Of a stretch of 64,000 bases of DNA, positions 44,072 through 55,814 are shown piece by piece. The DNA is from Tetrapyrgos nigripes (Eukaryota; Basidiomycota; Agaricomycetes; Agaricales; Campanellaceae), in contig JAACJM010000012.1 of NCBI GenBank assembly GCA_013368315.1, forward strand, positions 434,001 through 498,000, given 5' to 3'. Each line of letters begins with the position of its first letter. The stretch's first letter is position 1. A program made the position numbers and the translations under genes. Under the pieces are notes generated by a model. It did not search any database. It saw only the letters and a program-made list of their open reading frames with translations, and was not told the DNA's origin.

Positions 44072-45584
44072 ATGTCCTCCGTAACATTCCCCTCCCATCT
44101 CCACGGTTCCTCAACCTCAGAGCCTTCTATTCATGATAGTCATTTCTACACCGGTTCGTTCGTAGACGCCAGCGCGGCAATGAGTGCTTCAGGTTTTCAG
44201 ATGAATCCTCTCTCACCGCATCCACCGAGGACGCCTAGGACGTCTGCTACATCTCCTGGTCCTGGAAACGGACATGGTCATATAAATGGGAATGGGCACG
44301 CGAGGACGTCTAGTTTGAGAAGTTCGAAGATATATGATTTGAAGGTAGAAGAGTCGGAAAAGTCTCTTGATGATGGGTTAGGGCTTCTGGACGCGGAGGA
44401 AGAGTCAGACGATGGGGAGGACGACGGGGAGGATCTGAGGTTGAAGGAAGCGGAAAAGAGGGTTCGTAAGGAGGATGTTTGGAGAGAGATGGTGTTGACA
44501 AGTGACGGGAGGGATAAAGCGTTTGTGAGTAGGGATGTTTTCATTTTTTTTTTTTGCTATCTAACGCACTGCTATACAGAAACTCATCCAATATTCCATC
44601 AAAGTATACCTTCTCTTTCACAGCTCCCTTACAACTAGTCGACTCCTCCGTCATATACCACGTCGACCATGGGAGGTTGAATTTGTGAAACGCCTCAACT
44701 CTACGGCGTCTGGCCTGTCGTTTTCCAGGTACGCTCCCTGTTCTCATCATTTACGCCGGTTCAGTGGATGACCCTGTTTATATAGAAAACTATTACTTCT
44801 GTTCAACTGGTTAGGTCCTCTAACTGCCGTTACCTCTGCTCAATCTGCTTCCGTTTCCCCAGTCAGCGCTCGTAAACCCAAAGGCGAGCAAAGGACACCC
44901 TTCCTAGAAGCGCTCTTGTATGCTCCTCCACCCGTGCTGCTGGACCTAGTCAGCGCTATTTCAGATGATGTATATACTCTTTCCATGATAGGCCTACTAG
45001 GGAAGAGAATTGGAGAGCGAGCAGAAAAGTTTGCTAATTGGTGTTGGCTGATATCGACTGTGGTAGGTTTGGTAGAGAACGGAGTTGAGAGAAGCATGAT
45101 TGGAAACTTGCAGAACGAGGGTGAGTCTGTTTTACCTATTTTCGCTGTGGCCTTTTCTTCTAAAGTGCCACATAGTCGAGTCAAGGTTGTACAATGAATC
45201 CATGACGGGTGCAACGTCAAAGTCGAAGGGCAAGTCGGCAAAGTTGGACGAGAAGGAGCTTGCTCGACTGCAGAGAAGAAACTATTGGCTCCAGATCTCA
45301 AGGACAAAGTTGTTGATGGATCTCATCTTTTCTTGTACGTGCTTTGTGGCGACTTTCCATCGGACAGGTTCTGACTGGTGGAATGGATAGCATACGACGT
45401 GTTCCACATCAAGAAAGCAAGTACTACAGTAAAGGCACTGAGTGGACTGGCAGCTGCCATACTAAGGTAAGTTGAAGCCTGGTTGCCCTGAGCATGACTG
45501 ACATTGGGCGTTATGCAGCGGGGCCAAGTTGTTTGACAAGCATAAAACTACACTAAGCAAGGCACTTGTCAAGACTCTGTTGTG
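44072..45584 (+). CDS. PEX11: Peroxin-11-type peroxisomal membrane proliferation protein
   Basis: Elongates and divides peroxisomes. After a low-complexity N-terminal extension of about 140 residues (Pro/Ser/Gly/His-rich, then acidic EEESDDGEDDGEDLRLKE), the PEX11 domain begins KLIQYSIKVYLLFHSSLTTS with the amphipathic helix (RPWEVEFVKRLNSTASGLSF, SRKLLLLFNWLGPL). It continues ALLYAPPPVLLDLVSAISDD, VYTLSMIGLLGKRIGERAEK, FANWCWLISTVVGLVENGVE and ARLQRRNYWLQISRTKLLMD, and ends KASTTVKALSGLAAAILSGA and ALVKTLL. Five introns are needed. The extension is absent in yeast Pex11 and may be regulatory. A 14-T run in the first intron marks its polypyrimidine tract. Confidence 0.85.
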
Positions 45585-45730
45585 ACGGAGCGGGCAGGGA
45601 TAGAGGGAGTAAATTATGCGTTACCTTTTTTACTTCGTACTCGTACAGCTACTACTATCTTGCACCCGATTTATTTGAAGTAGTGTAATTGCTCCATGTA
45701 TTAGGTAGCTTTAGGATTTAACACAGCATG

Positions 45731-46090
45731 TTACCATAGCCACGACTTGGAGCGGGAAGGGGAGGGAGCGTGATTTTGAGCGCGGATATGTTGCAGCTCG
45801 TCAACCTGGACTTCTAGAGCGGCGACACGCTGCTGTGCAGCCTCCATGTGCTTTTCGTGAGATAGCCGGGTGTGCGCGAGTTGGAGGCCCTAAAGGACGG
45901 GGTGAGCAAGCCGAATGGCCATGGAAAGGGAAAGACTACTGACGAGATAAACAGCAGAGCCCAGAAGGAACATGGGAATCATGGCTGGGACTACATCAGA
46001 GTACCACTGAGCATGTGGAGATCTGGGGTGGGTGGAATATCGGAGAGACCTCGTAGCCTTCATGTCCTGAGGAAAAGAGACACGCGTCAT
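45731..46090 (-). CDS. Small single-pass membrane protein with coiled-coil tail
   Basis: Two exons give about 101 residues. The N-terminus is basic (MTRVSFPQDMKATRSLRYST), then comes WYSDVVPAMIPMFLLGSAVY, a membrane segment continuing across the intron (donor GTCAGT, acceptor CTTTAG) to LGLQLAHTRLSHEKHMEAAQ and QRVAALEVQVDELQHIRAQN, a heptad-like coiled coil, ending SRSKSWLW. The joined frame and the splice sites are consistent, which is why a gene is called although no family is recognised. It could belong in the mitochondrial or ER membrane. It is divergent from the TVP38-like gene (104 bp between starts). Confidence 0.6.
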
Positions 46091-46194
46091 AAAAGGTCAT
46101 GAGCCCCTGTACCTTTCGTGGGAATACGCTAAGGAATATTGCTCCCGCCTACTTATCCTGTGCTTCTTGGACTGCGTCCTTCATTTTCTCCGCA

Positions 46195-47507
46195 ATGCCT
46201 GAGTCTTACAACGAGAAAGACCTCGCTTCTCTTCATTCTTCTCCTTCTTCTTCTCGTCCTCAGTCTCCATCTGCGTCGTCTCTCACCCCTCCTCCATCAT
46301 CATCGGCCCGTCTTTCCCATCCTGGCCCTCTTCCTCTGTTGATTCCAGAGCGCGGTCCTCGTCGAAGCCATCGCTCAAACTCGTACAAACGTCCTCGCGG
46401 TCTACGGATAACCAATCTCCTACGCTCATGGGCTCCTGTTATTGCCTACGCTGCTACTAGTCTCGGATTTCTTGTCGCCATCGCTTTTTACAGGACCGAG
46501 CTATTCGCACGTGAGTCTCACTCTTTCCTCCTTCCGGTCCGCAGTCTAACCCTATCCTCAGTGCTAGACGACTTATCACAATGGCTCCAAGCTGACCTTG
46601 CGTACGGCCTTGCAGTCCTCTTCTTTCTCATCTTCCTCACCACTTTCCGTAAGTTCTCAGTCTATCGCCTACCTGACGCGTCTAATGTGCTATAATAGCT
46701 CCCCTTCCCTTGTATTCCACTCTCATCGTACTCTCGGGCTACACTTTCGGCCCATGGATAGGCTTCGCCATTTCATATTCTGCCGCACTAAGCGGTGCAT
46801 TAATCGTATTTTTGTTATCCCGCGCGCTTCTCCATGATTCCATCTCCCGTTGGTTAAACAACAGCTGCACCATGAAACGCGTCGTTCGTGCCATCGAGAA
46901 GCGTCCCAAACTTCTCTTCCTCATCAGACTAGCTCCCTACCCTTACAACGTCATGAACTGCTTATTAGCAGCTTCTCCTACCCTCACTCTACGCACGTAC
47001 ACCCTCTGTACAGCGCTCAGTCTTTTCAAACTCATCATCCACACAAGTCTTGGCGCATCGGTACATTCATTCAAGGACTATCATGCCGGATCATCTGCAT
47101 CTGTTGCGGAACCAGGAACAGATAATGAAGGCGAATCAGGAGCGCCCGTTGACGAGAGTGAAACTGGTGCACATACTGTTGCTCGCATGTGGACTATCCT
47201 GGGTGTTGTCCTATGCATTGCTATTCTGGTTTATCTTTCCTATGTTGCCAGGAAAGCAATCGACGAGGAGTTGGATAATGAGCCGGATTTGCCTATCAGA
47301 AGAGGAAGAGACGACGACGACGACGACGACAACGAGGAAAGAGTGGCATTTTTGTCCCCGCAAGGTAGAGGGGATCTGGAACTTGGTCTAAACGACGATC
47401 ATGATCAATCCGAAGATATGGTCGAGTCGCCATTTAAACCAAGTCAACCTTTACCGTTCGCAGCAGCAGCTGCAACCTCCCTATCAAACACGACAACGCG
47501 GTCCTAA
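46195..47507 (+). CDS. TVP38/TMEM64 (DedA/VTT domain) membrane protein
   Basis: A Golgi/ER-type multi-pass protein of the VTT superfamily, whose members scramble or move lipids. A Ser/Pro-rich cytosolic N-terminus precedes helices WAPVIAYAATSLGFLVAIAF and LAYGLAVLFFLIFLTTF. The VTT core is PPLPLYSTLIVLSGYTFGPW, IGFAISYSAALSGALIVFLL, KRPKLLFLIRLAPYPYNVMN, LRTYTLCTALSLFKLIIHTS. A last helix is WTILGVVLCIAILVYLSYVA. The tail contains an Asp run encoded by a GAC repeat (47310-47330). Two introns. Start 46195 is the first ATG in frame. Confidence 0.85.
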
Positions 47508-50500
47508 TCGCGTTTTGCAATCAGGTAGTTATACTCATGTGCAAATTACAATTCCATCCGTTGTTGGAACTAATGTTGTAGCATCTGGAATGCTAGAATG
47601 CTTTGCCATATCCACTCATTAATCTTCATGGCTTTCTTCTCACCATACTTACTTTGCTCATGGACAATCAATCACGCTCTTTCATCCTTTTCATCTCCAT
47701 CATACACTCTCCCTTTCCCGGTGCTGCGTACCTTCTTTCTTCTCTGTAACTTGCGGGTTTTAGCGTCGGTCACTCGGGTTTCTCAATCTCAAATTTTTGT
47801 TATTGTGTATGTATGCATAGTCACCATCTCCACCTCCACCATCTATCTTATTTCTTTTTCCTTTCCTCTTTGTTTTATTTATGTCATCAAATCGGACTGT
47901 TCTGTTTTCTTTCTGTCGAAATTTCGCCAACCCTATCCAACCGACCTTTCACCACTATCCGTATCCCTATCCGTATTCCTACTTCTACGCCTATACTACT
48001 AAGTACTCGAATACCTTAAAATTGCTTACTACTTTCTACGCTTCGTTGCCTTGCCTTGCCTTTCTTACCGTTTCTTTCATAATCAGTCCTCCCTGCCTTT
48101 CTTCCTCTTGCTTGTTTAACGGACTAATTCGGGGAATCAAATAGACGGTGAAGTTGTACTTAGAAGGAGGTTAGCTAGTTTACTTACCGAGTTGGCTAGC
48201 TTTAGGGCAAGTGAGTAGATAATTGAATCTGCAAATCAATGTGTACTTCTAGAACTAGAACACAACGTATACAATTTCGACTACTGCTCGATATATTCGA
48301 CTATAGCCCGTATCGTGTTTCATATCTTGCCGCTGCAACGTCGACGTGCGTAGGACGTGGCCATGGGTCTGCGTCCGCAGCCGCCGCCGGGAAATGCTTT
48401 GAACTTGTGCAACAGTCGTCAACGTCTCAGGCTTGGTCTTGTTCGATGCATTCTTTGGGTAACGGCCGATCTACGCATTCGCGTCCGTGTCTTTCTTCTT
48501 AGCAGCTTGGTCACTCCAGCCACAGAAGTAGCTTCAAGTAGCAATGTTTTGTGACCAGGATAGGGTAGTCCAAGTTAAGCAGCCTAGTGGCGGTGATCCT
48601 GAGGCGTTTGGAGGTTGTCTGGAAGGAGGAAGGAGTTGTTCTTTTTGATTTTCATGGAAAGGTATGTGTCGATGTTACATGTAATGCTGTACTTTCAGCC
48701 CGTCTTCTGTCCCAAGACCGTCCGCTGTCCGTTGTCCGTTGTCTGTTGACGCGTCAAAGTAGTCAAACCGAGTGTTTGGCGTCAGCGTCTGTCTGAATCC
48801 TTGGTAGTTGAAGTTGGTGCCGCGATTATTGGTACCGTTGTTGACTTGGACGAGCCTTTCTTCAAGTTCTTTCTTGGCATTTGACTTTCGGATTAGTTCG
48901 TGTTACTGACGTTGCGTGGTTTTTTCTTCCTTCTTTTATAGGTAAGGGCATGTATACGTTGCAATTGGTCAATCTACCCTGTGTACGTATGGATGTAATC
49001 ATTTTGGACAAGAAAGTTATACAACTCCAACTGTCTCCCTGCGCTCTCTACGAGATCTCTTACCGGACAGTGGCCTTGAACGTTGAACCGATAGCGGACT
49101 GGTCTTGAACTTTGTCTGGCCTTAGACCTTGTATCTTCCCAACCTCCCCCTCAGGCTCTTATACGCGTGTACGTCGACCAGAAGATGCGGTAGTCCATGC
49201 TGTCGTCGTGCTAGGTTGGTGTCGACAGCTCCTTACAGAGAATTGGCTCTAATCTTCACTACAGGAATTTTGGAAGACTTACTTCAAGGACTTTGACCGG
49301 TGCGCGTCGAAGATTTCAATTGTAGACCTGGCGCTTTAGTACTTTGCTCGACTTGATTACTCCGCATTGTCGACATTAGAGGAGGTTGACTTGAAGAGGA
49401 TTGTTAGATGGTAATACATGAACCACCGACAAACCAACTTTGCTCATTATAATATTTATATGCCTCCCCCATCCCCATCTGACAGTGCTTCTTCAGGTTC
49501 TAGCGTATAGTATGTCTTCATGTCGGTTTGACGACGAACTCGAGAAGCTCATCGACCGCATCGCCACCCGATTCTCTAATTTCGATTTATCTCGGTGTTC
49601 AAGAACCAGAACAGAAGTCTTCTTTTCCTTCTTTGAAGTCTCGTCAACCCTGATCCTGTAGATGATTTTCGCGACTTCTAACATTTGTTAGGAAGCCGAC
49701 GTGGACCAGGCTGTGCTTTCCGTTTTGTGCTTCTTCAGCTTCCGTCCCGTGCTTTTTTTTTCGCTGGTTCCACGTACACTCGTTCTAGACATATGGTCTT
49801 TTGCGTCTGACAACCGCTACTCGCCACTCTTTCTTCACTCAGAGTCAATGATCCCCGCCGATACCGCTTGTGACTGACTTTTGTTCGTCGACTTTTCTGT
49901 TGGAATCCTTCATAAATCATTGGGGTTCATTTTACAGCCGCAGGTGCAGATGTAAAGATGCCGTGCAACCAAAATAAAGGTACTGCACGCGTACGTACGT
50001 GCACATGCTTGTGCTATTGCAAGTATGTTTTTCTCTTTTCTGACAATCATCCGTTAGGATTCCTGCGATTCAATCAAGCTCAATGTCAATAGGGTCCTTT
50101 CGGATTCGGATTTCACCTGAGCCTACTCCCATGTCCCGTCTGTACGTACATGCCTCCCATCCATCCTTTCCGTTCTCTCTCTCCATCTCCATTGCATATT
50201 CTATTCTCCACTATTCTATCGCCACGCTTTAACATCATATCTTATAGCATTGATCGTCCTGGTTCCTTCGTTCTCATGACAAGACGGATAAAGTTTGGGT
50301 TTGGGCTGGATATGACCAGAGTTCTCCAGGAGTCTGGTATGACAAGTTCCCTTGAACTTTGTTCGCTTGTGATGATCGGCCTTCCGCTGATAAGAATAGA
50401 AAGTCCCCAGCGTCAACTCTTCCTTTGTTCGAATTCTCATGGTGGGTCGCTTCTGCTTCTTCATTTGACTTGTTGATTGTCTACCCTTTCACAGTCTTCC

Positions 50501-52130
50501 TGTCCCTCGGTTAAAAATACCGCCTCTTTGGCCTTCTATCCCGTGTTTGGTCGATCAGGAAATGATAGTCCGGTGACCTGCTCATCCTTACAGTACTTTT
50601 GGACTCCAGGCTACACAAATGGGAATGCATGCGTATAACGAGAAGAACTTCCGGCCTTAAAATGTTCCCAAGTTGGTGAGTAAGTAGGAATTCCGTGGTC
50701 CATTACGACCGGCTTACCAGTGTACCAGGTAGGTTTTCTGATGTGTGGCGCTCCTTTGTGAAATCTAGAGTTTTCTGGCAGAGATATCCTGGAATGGACT
50801 CCTCTGAATCCGAGGTGATCCCTCAGGTCTTTTTACGAGTACGTGTTCAATTTTATACCCTCCTCATGAATCATTTGAAGAATGAATGGTCTCGAATCGA
50901 TTGATTGATTCGAGGGTATGATCAACCTCTCAATTTCCGGTGGACTGGCGCATACTAAAGCCGAGTCTGATCAGAACAAGCCTCAGTGAGCGTGAACTCA
51001 AGTTGTACGTGGGGGAGTACTGGCACTGTCGTAAGGGTCCTGTCGTTGCCTCGAACATTATTCACAGACTGACCCAAAGCTTTGTCTCTCAGGTTTGTAT
51101 TCATCGGTAATCTCCAATCTCGTTCTCGTCCAGAGCAATTCAAGTTGGGGCACCTCTCAAGGGCCCCGCAATTGTAGTGACCTCGTTTTTTCCCCTGCCT
51201 CGCGGACGCCCTTCATGATCATTGGACTGTATAATAGTGCACCTGCAATGAGTGGTACCTCCAAGCCATTGAGTATATATCACGTCTGGCAGAGCCTGAG
51301 CATGCTTACAGTTGATGACCCTCAGCTCTGGACCCTGAAGCTTGGCCACGGCGAGCCTGTCTGCGCAGTTATCCGGATCCAGGCCAGGTCGTGAGTTCGA
51401 CCTTAAAGCTCATGATCTTGTGCCTCTAGTTTCCTATGATTGTCCGGTGAAGCCACGTCTGAGTCTGAGGACAAGATTATCCACATAATGTTATGACGCC
51501 GAGGGTTCAGCTGCTTAGAGTCAATCTGGCCATTGCTCCCAATCTTCAAGTTGCGTGTGTCCCTTAGGCACCCTACCCCGTCTACGTCACACTGTTACCG
51601 ATGCGCGAGGTTGCTTTTCCGGGTTACTCAGAAGACAACAGTGCGCCCAGAATTTATTTTTTGTTCGTCTATTCTCCTTGGCTTAACGCTTCGGTCTAGC
51701 TTTACGCATCTCGCCCTTATACTCTCGAAATACGCTTGAAGTTGGGGTCATTGGGTCAATGTCGCTACATCATTCATGATTATGCTGGTTGGCGCTTTGT
51801 AGCCTGTCGCGATGCTTTTCATTGAGCTCCTTTCGTACGTTGGGCTGTTACCTGCTCGGGGAGACCGCCGATCTCTGGATACGCGTCGTGATATGCAAAA
51901 CCGATCAATTCCTCTTGCGTTTATGAGATAGGGGGGATCATGCACAATGTCGAGCTAGCTTAGCCAATATACGTCTCTTTTTTTAATTTCCTTTTTCCCT
52001 TTTTCCAGTTGTGTAAGAAGGCACAGCCACTAGAGTTGGAGCCCTTGCGATGAGTGACGGAAGGGTGACGTCACCGACGTCTTCAAAAGCATGACCAATT
52101 CGCGAACCTCGTTTACACCAAACTACCAAG
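47508..52130. other. 4.6-kb gene-poor region upstream of the Srk1-type kinase
   Basis: Frames here are short, lack splice-consistent extension and resemble no family. 47.6-48.1 kb is pyrimidine-rich on the plus strand and could be 3' UTR of the TVP38-like gene. A 7-bp tandem repeat lies at 48719-48747. A near-palindrome around GTACGTACGTGC is at about 49988-50006. The stretch nearest 52.1 kb should hold the kinase promoter. No transposon, tRNA or rRNA was recognised. Confidence 0.5.
48719..48747 (+). repeat. Four-unit 7-bp tandem repeat (GTCCGTT type)
   Basis: Consecutive units GTCCGCT, GTCCGTT, GTCCGTT and GTCTGTT are visible, directly followed by an ACGCGT hexamer. It is probably a simple-sequence repeat with no function that can be read from the sequence. 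Confidence 0.6.
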
Positions 52131-54366
52131 ATGCCTTCAGCAGGAGTCGTCGACGCGTTCAAAAGTACCGATTTTCTCTTCTTTTTCCGTCTCTCACCCT
52201 GTCCTCACTGTTTTACTCTCAGATCTCATCCGGCATGGCAAACATCACCAGCCAAACCAGCCAAACCAACCCCGTGATGACCTTACCGTTCCCGTCGACC
52301 ACTCCCGCCAGCAGCGTGAAGAAGCCCCGAAGCAGACTCAGAAGAAACCCGAAGAAGCGAGAGAGGTCGCAGAACAAATTGTGAAGGAGGAGAGAGAAGC
52401 CAAGTCTCAGATGCCCATCTACAAAGGACTGGAAAACTTCAAACTTCTCGAGAAAATGGGAGAGTATGTGGTGCTTGGATTCTGCGATTATCTTGTTCTT
52501 GACATCATTTCAATAGTGGAGCCTTTTCCAACGTGTACAAAGCTCTGGATCTTACATCTGGTCAAAAGGTCGCAGGTGAGCCCAGAGATAGCTGCTGACG
52601 TAGAATATGCTGACGATTTGTGGATCCACTCAGTGAAAGTCGTCAGAAAGTATGAACTCAACGCAAGCCAGGTTAGTAGGCTTTTTCCTTCAGTTCTTCA
52701 TCTTCCGTTCATTCAACACTGACTCTGCGTGTATTGCCTTCTTTTCTGTTATCTTATTTTTGCCCCTTGTTTCTTTTCCATTTTTCTTACTGTCTAAAAA
52801 CTCTGCTGCGCGTGGTCATCTCAGGATGGAGACAAGCACCTGAATCCGAAATTTAAGAAAAAGCCGCGCGTAACAGAGGTACTTTGTGTTCACGTTTTAT
52901 ATATATTGCAATGACTGGGTTCCTAACTTTGATCCATATTGCAGCGAGCAAACATTTTGAAAGGTTAGCATCCATCACAAATCAGGAAGTATCTTGTTCT
53001 CATTGTCCGTGTAGAGGTCCAAATTATGCGGGGTACACACCATCCCTGTGTCGTCAAGCTCATATCATTTTCTGAATCGAATGAACACTATTTTCTCGTC
53101 ATGGAATGTACGGTGCCTTCTCGCCTGCCTTTGTTGTGCAATCTGCTAACCATGATCTAGTAATGGAAGGAGGAGAGCTATTCCACCAAATCGTCAAGTT
53201 AACCTATTTTTCGGAAAACCTTTCTCGGCACGTCATCCTTCAAGTAGCCAACGGTATACGCTATCTTCACGAAGAACGTGGAGTTGTACATCGAGACATC
53301 AAACCCGAAAATCTGCTATTCGAACGTATCCCAATAGTCCCATCGAAGAATCCCATACACCGACCCTATGACGAGGAAAAAGAAGATGAGGGAGAATTTA
53401 TTCCTGGCGTTGGAGGCGGTGGCATCGGTAGGGTGAAGATTGCTGATTTTGGGCTGAGTAAAGTTGTGTGGAACGAGCAAACGATGACGCCATGCGGGAC
53501 GGTTGGCTATACTGCGCCGGAAATAGTCAAAGACGAGCGCTATAGCAAGAGCGTGGATATGTGGGCCTTAGGATGTGTCTTGTACACCTTGTTGTGTGGC
53601 TTCCCTCCATTCTACGACGAGAGCATCAATGTTCTAACGGAGAAAGTTGCGCGAGGGTATTATACCTTCCTTAGTCCATGGTGGGATGACATCAGCTCCA
53701 GCGGTAAGCTCCCCCACTCTTCATCCGTCATTCTCAATGACTCACATTCCTTTAGCAAAGGACCTCATAACTCACTTGTTGTGCGTAGATCCTGCGCAAC
53801 GATACACGATTGACGAATTCCTGGCACACCCTTGGTGTAACGCGGCACCAGCACCTCCACCTCCTCCGACACCTTTTATCTACAGCAATTTGCCCAGTGC
53901 CAACGCACCTTTGGATTCGCCGCTTCTGTCGGCTGCTCGTGGTAGAAGAGCAGAAGGTCGCAGTCCAGGTATTGCAACGTTGAAAGAGGCGTTCGATATC
54001 ACCTATGCTGTGCATCGTATGGAGGAAGAAGGCGCCAGGAGAAGGAAGTACAACGGACGAGGTGGTGCCGGTGCTCGCGGGTTCTTGTCAGGATTGAACG
54101 AAGACGACGAGGACGTGGATGGCGGCGAGTTACCAGCAAACGTCAGTCCCTCGTCGCGGACTAGCGGGGCGACAACAAAACCCAGGAAGGCAGGTCCTGG
54201 GTTTGAACTTGACCTCGACGGGGCGACATTACTTGGTCGTCGGCATAAACGTGGAGGTGGAAGTAGAGCTGTAGGTCTGAGCAGTCCTTTGGCAGGAAAG
54301 CCTGTGGGTAACGCTGAAGACGACGACGAGCCAGTACTATACCCCGGAAGTCCCATGAGGATGTGA
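52131..54366 (+). CDS. Rck2/Srk1-type MAPK-activated Ser/Thr protein kinase
   Basis: CAMK-group kinase of the Rck1/Rck2/Srk1 type, which acts below the Hog1/Sty1 stress MAPK in yeasts. The N-terminus (MPSAGVVDAFKNLIRHGKHH) is followed by a Gln/Glu-rich linker. The catalytic domain runs YKGLENFKLLEKMGDGAFSN (Gly loop), VYKALDLTSGQKVAVKVVRK (ATP Lys), DGDKHLNPKFKKKPRVTE (subfamily insert), ILKEVQIMR, GVVHRDIKPENLLFERIPIV, a characteristic acidic insert, KIADFGLSKVVWNEQTMTPC, GTVGYTAPEI, YSKSVDMWALGCVLYTLLCG and HPWC. A Pro/Gly-rich tail with KEAFDITYAVHRMEEEGARR follows. Six introns are needed. The start at 52131 is fixed by joining VVDAFK to the linker through intron 1. It is the only clear gene in a 13.7-kb stretch. 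Confidence 0.88.
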
Positions 54367-55814
54367 CGGTAGATCTCAGCCTTCTGGTATGTCTTCATAC
54401 TCTATCTTCCAGCGGCTCCACTCTAGAGTCATACACGATATATTCATATCCTCACGAACGGACCTGCGAAGGACCGCTTTGCACATGTCTTTCTATAATA
54501 TTTTATTACCGTTCGTACTCCCTCTTGGGTATTCTAGTGTTGTACAGTTGTACATCAATGGCTTTCTTTTTCTTGCTATCCGTTTAGGTTGCGCTCAGTC
54601 ATTGCTTCTTGCGTGGATTGTATGGACAGTGACACTTCCCCGTAGTAGACAAGGCTCGCGAACCACATTCAAGTGTACATAAGTATATGCCTTCCTTTTC
54701 GATGTCAAGTTAGGATACGGTTCAGTGTAGTCTACATAATAATCTGCTCTATGTTATCATATAGATTCTGTACAGATCAGTAAGGTCAATCCATATCCAG
54801 TCATATATGATCTAGTATCCCATCTATTCAAACGTGCTTTGCTCAATATCGCCCCGAGTGGCAACATTAAATCATGAATCTAAGACTGGACAGAAGGATA
54901 CAGGTTGAGTGGGGTGACGGATATGGAAAATGCAACAGGATAATGCATAAAATCGATGTTCTTGCTAATAAGCCTTTCCAAAGTACAGGAATAGGATTTA
55001 CTGGCCCAGAGGATAGAAATAAATCCCACAAGGCTGAGGTAGAACGGCTGCGCAAGCTTGAAGCTTGAGTCCGAACAGGGGGAACCCTGCTCATGAAAAA
55101 AACATTGACCTATGAAAGCCACCGATCAGAACTTCTGCGAAGAAGCCTCGACGTATCGATTTGTACCCAGGTCCTTCATTTGCGGCTGTTGAAGTGGCAA
55201 GATGCAGTCAGAATAAGAGGAGCAATGGGTCAAGGGTGCAATGTTGTGAGATAGTATGAACCGAAGGCCAATAGAGAATAGACGACGGAGGGACTGGATG
55301 GACTTGAAGAGCAAGAGTTGAAGAGCTCAGTGACCTACAAAAGTTAAAGCGATTTCCTTGAGACCACGTGTTCAATTATCTTGCATTTGAAAGGTTGGTC
55401 TTCATATACACTCCGAGCCTATGTAGTTTCAGAAGCCATTCAGCAAGTAGGAAATGTATGCATGTACACGTGCGTGACCTGGTGGTGGTGGTGCAACCTG
55501 CTTGGCATAGCTGGCTCTCGCTGAAAGGTAAATTCAACAGCAACGATAACTACTACTAGATCGGCGTCTATGGTCCCATTGAGTATGCTTTCTGATAAAC
55601 CTCGCCACTAAACGTACTTTCTGATATCCGGTTGCACCTGAGAACGAAGACAGGTATCAGGCAGCTCTCCGCCAATACCCGTGGTGTTATAACCTATCTG
55701 TTCCGCGGCTGTGAATAGTAAAGTTATAGGCTCCTCTGATACATATGTCTGTTTCTCAAGTTAGTTGAAGACCCTGCACTCCATGAACATTCGAAAGCAA
55801 TCTGGCAATAGTAC

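Noticed and set aside
47598..48002. 134-codon hydrophobic frame downstream of the TVP38-like gene
   Set aside because: It arises from pyrimidine-rich low-complexity DNA giving Ser/Phe/Leu/Tyr in several frames. No splice-consistent extension or family.
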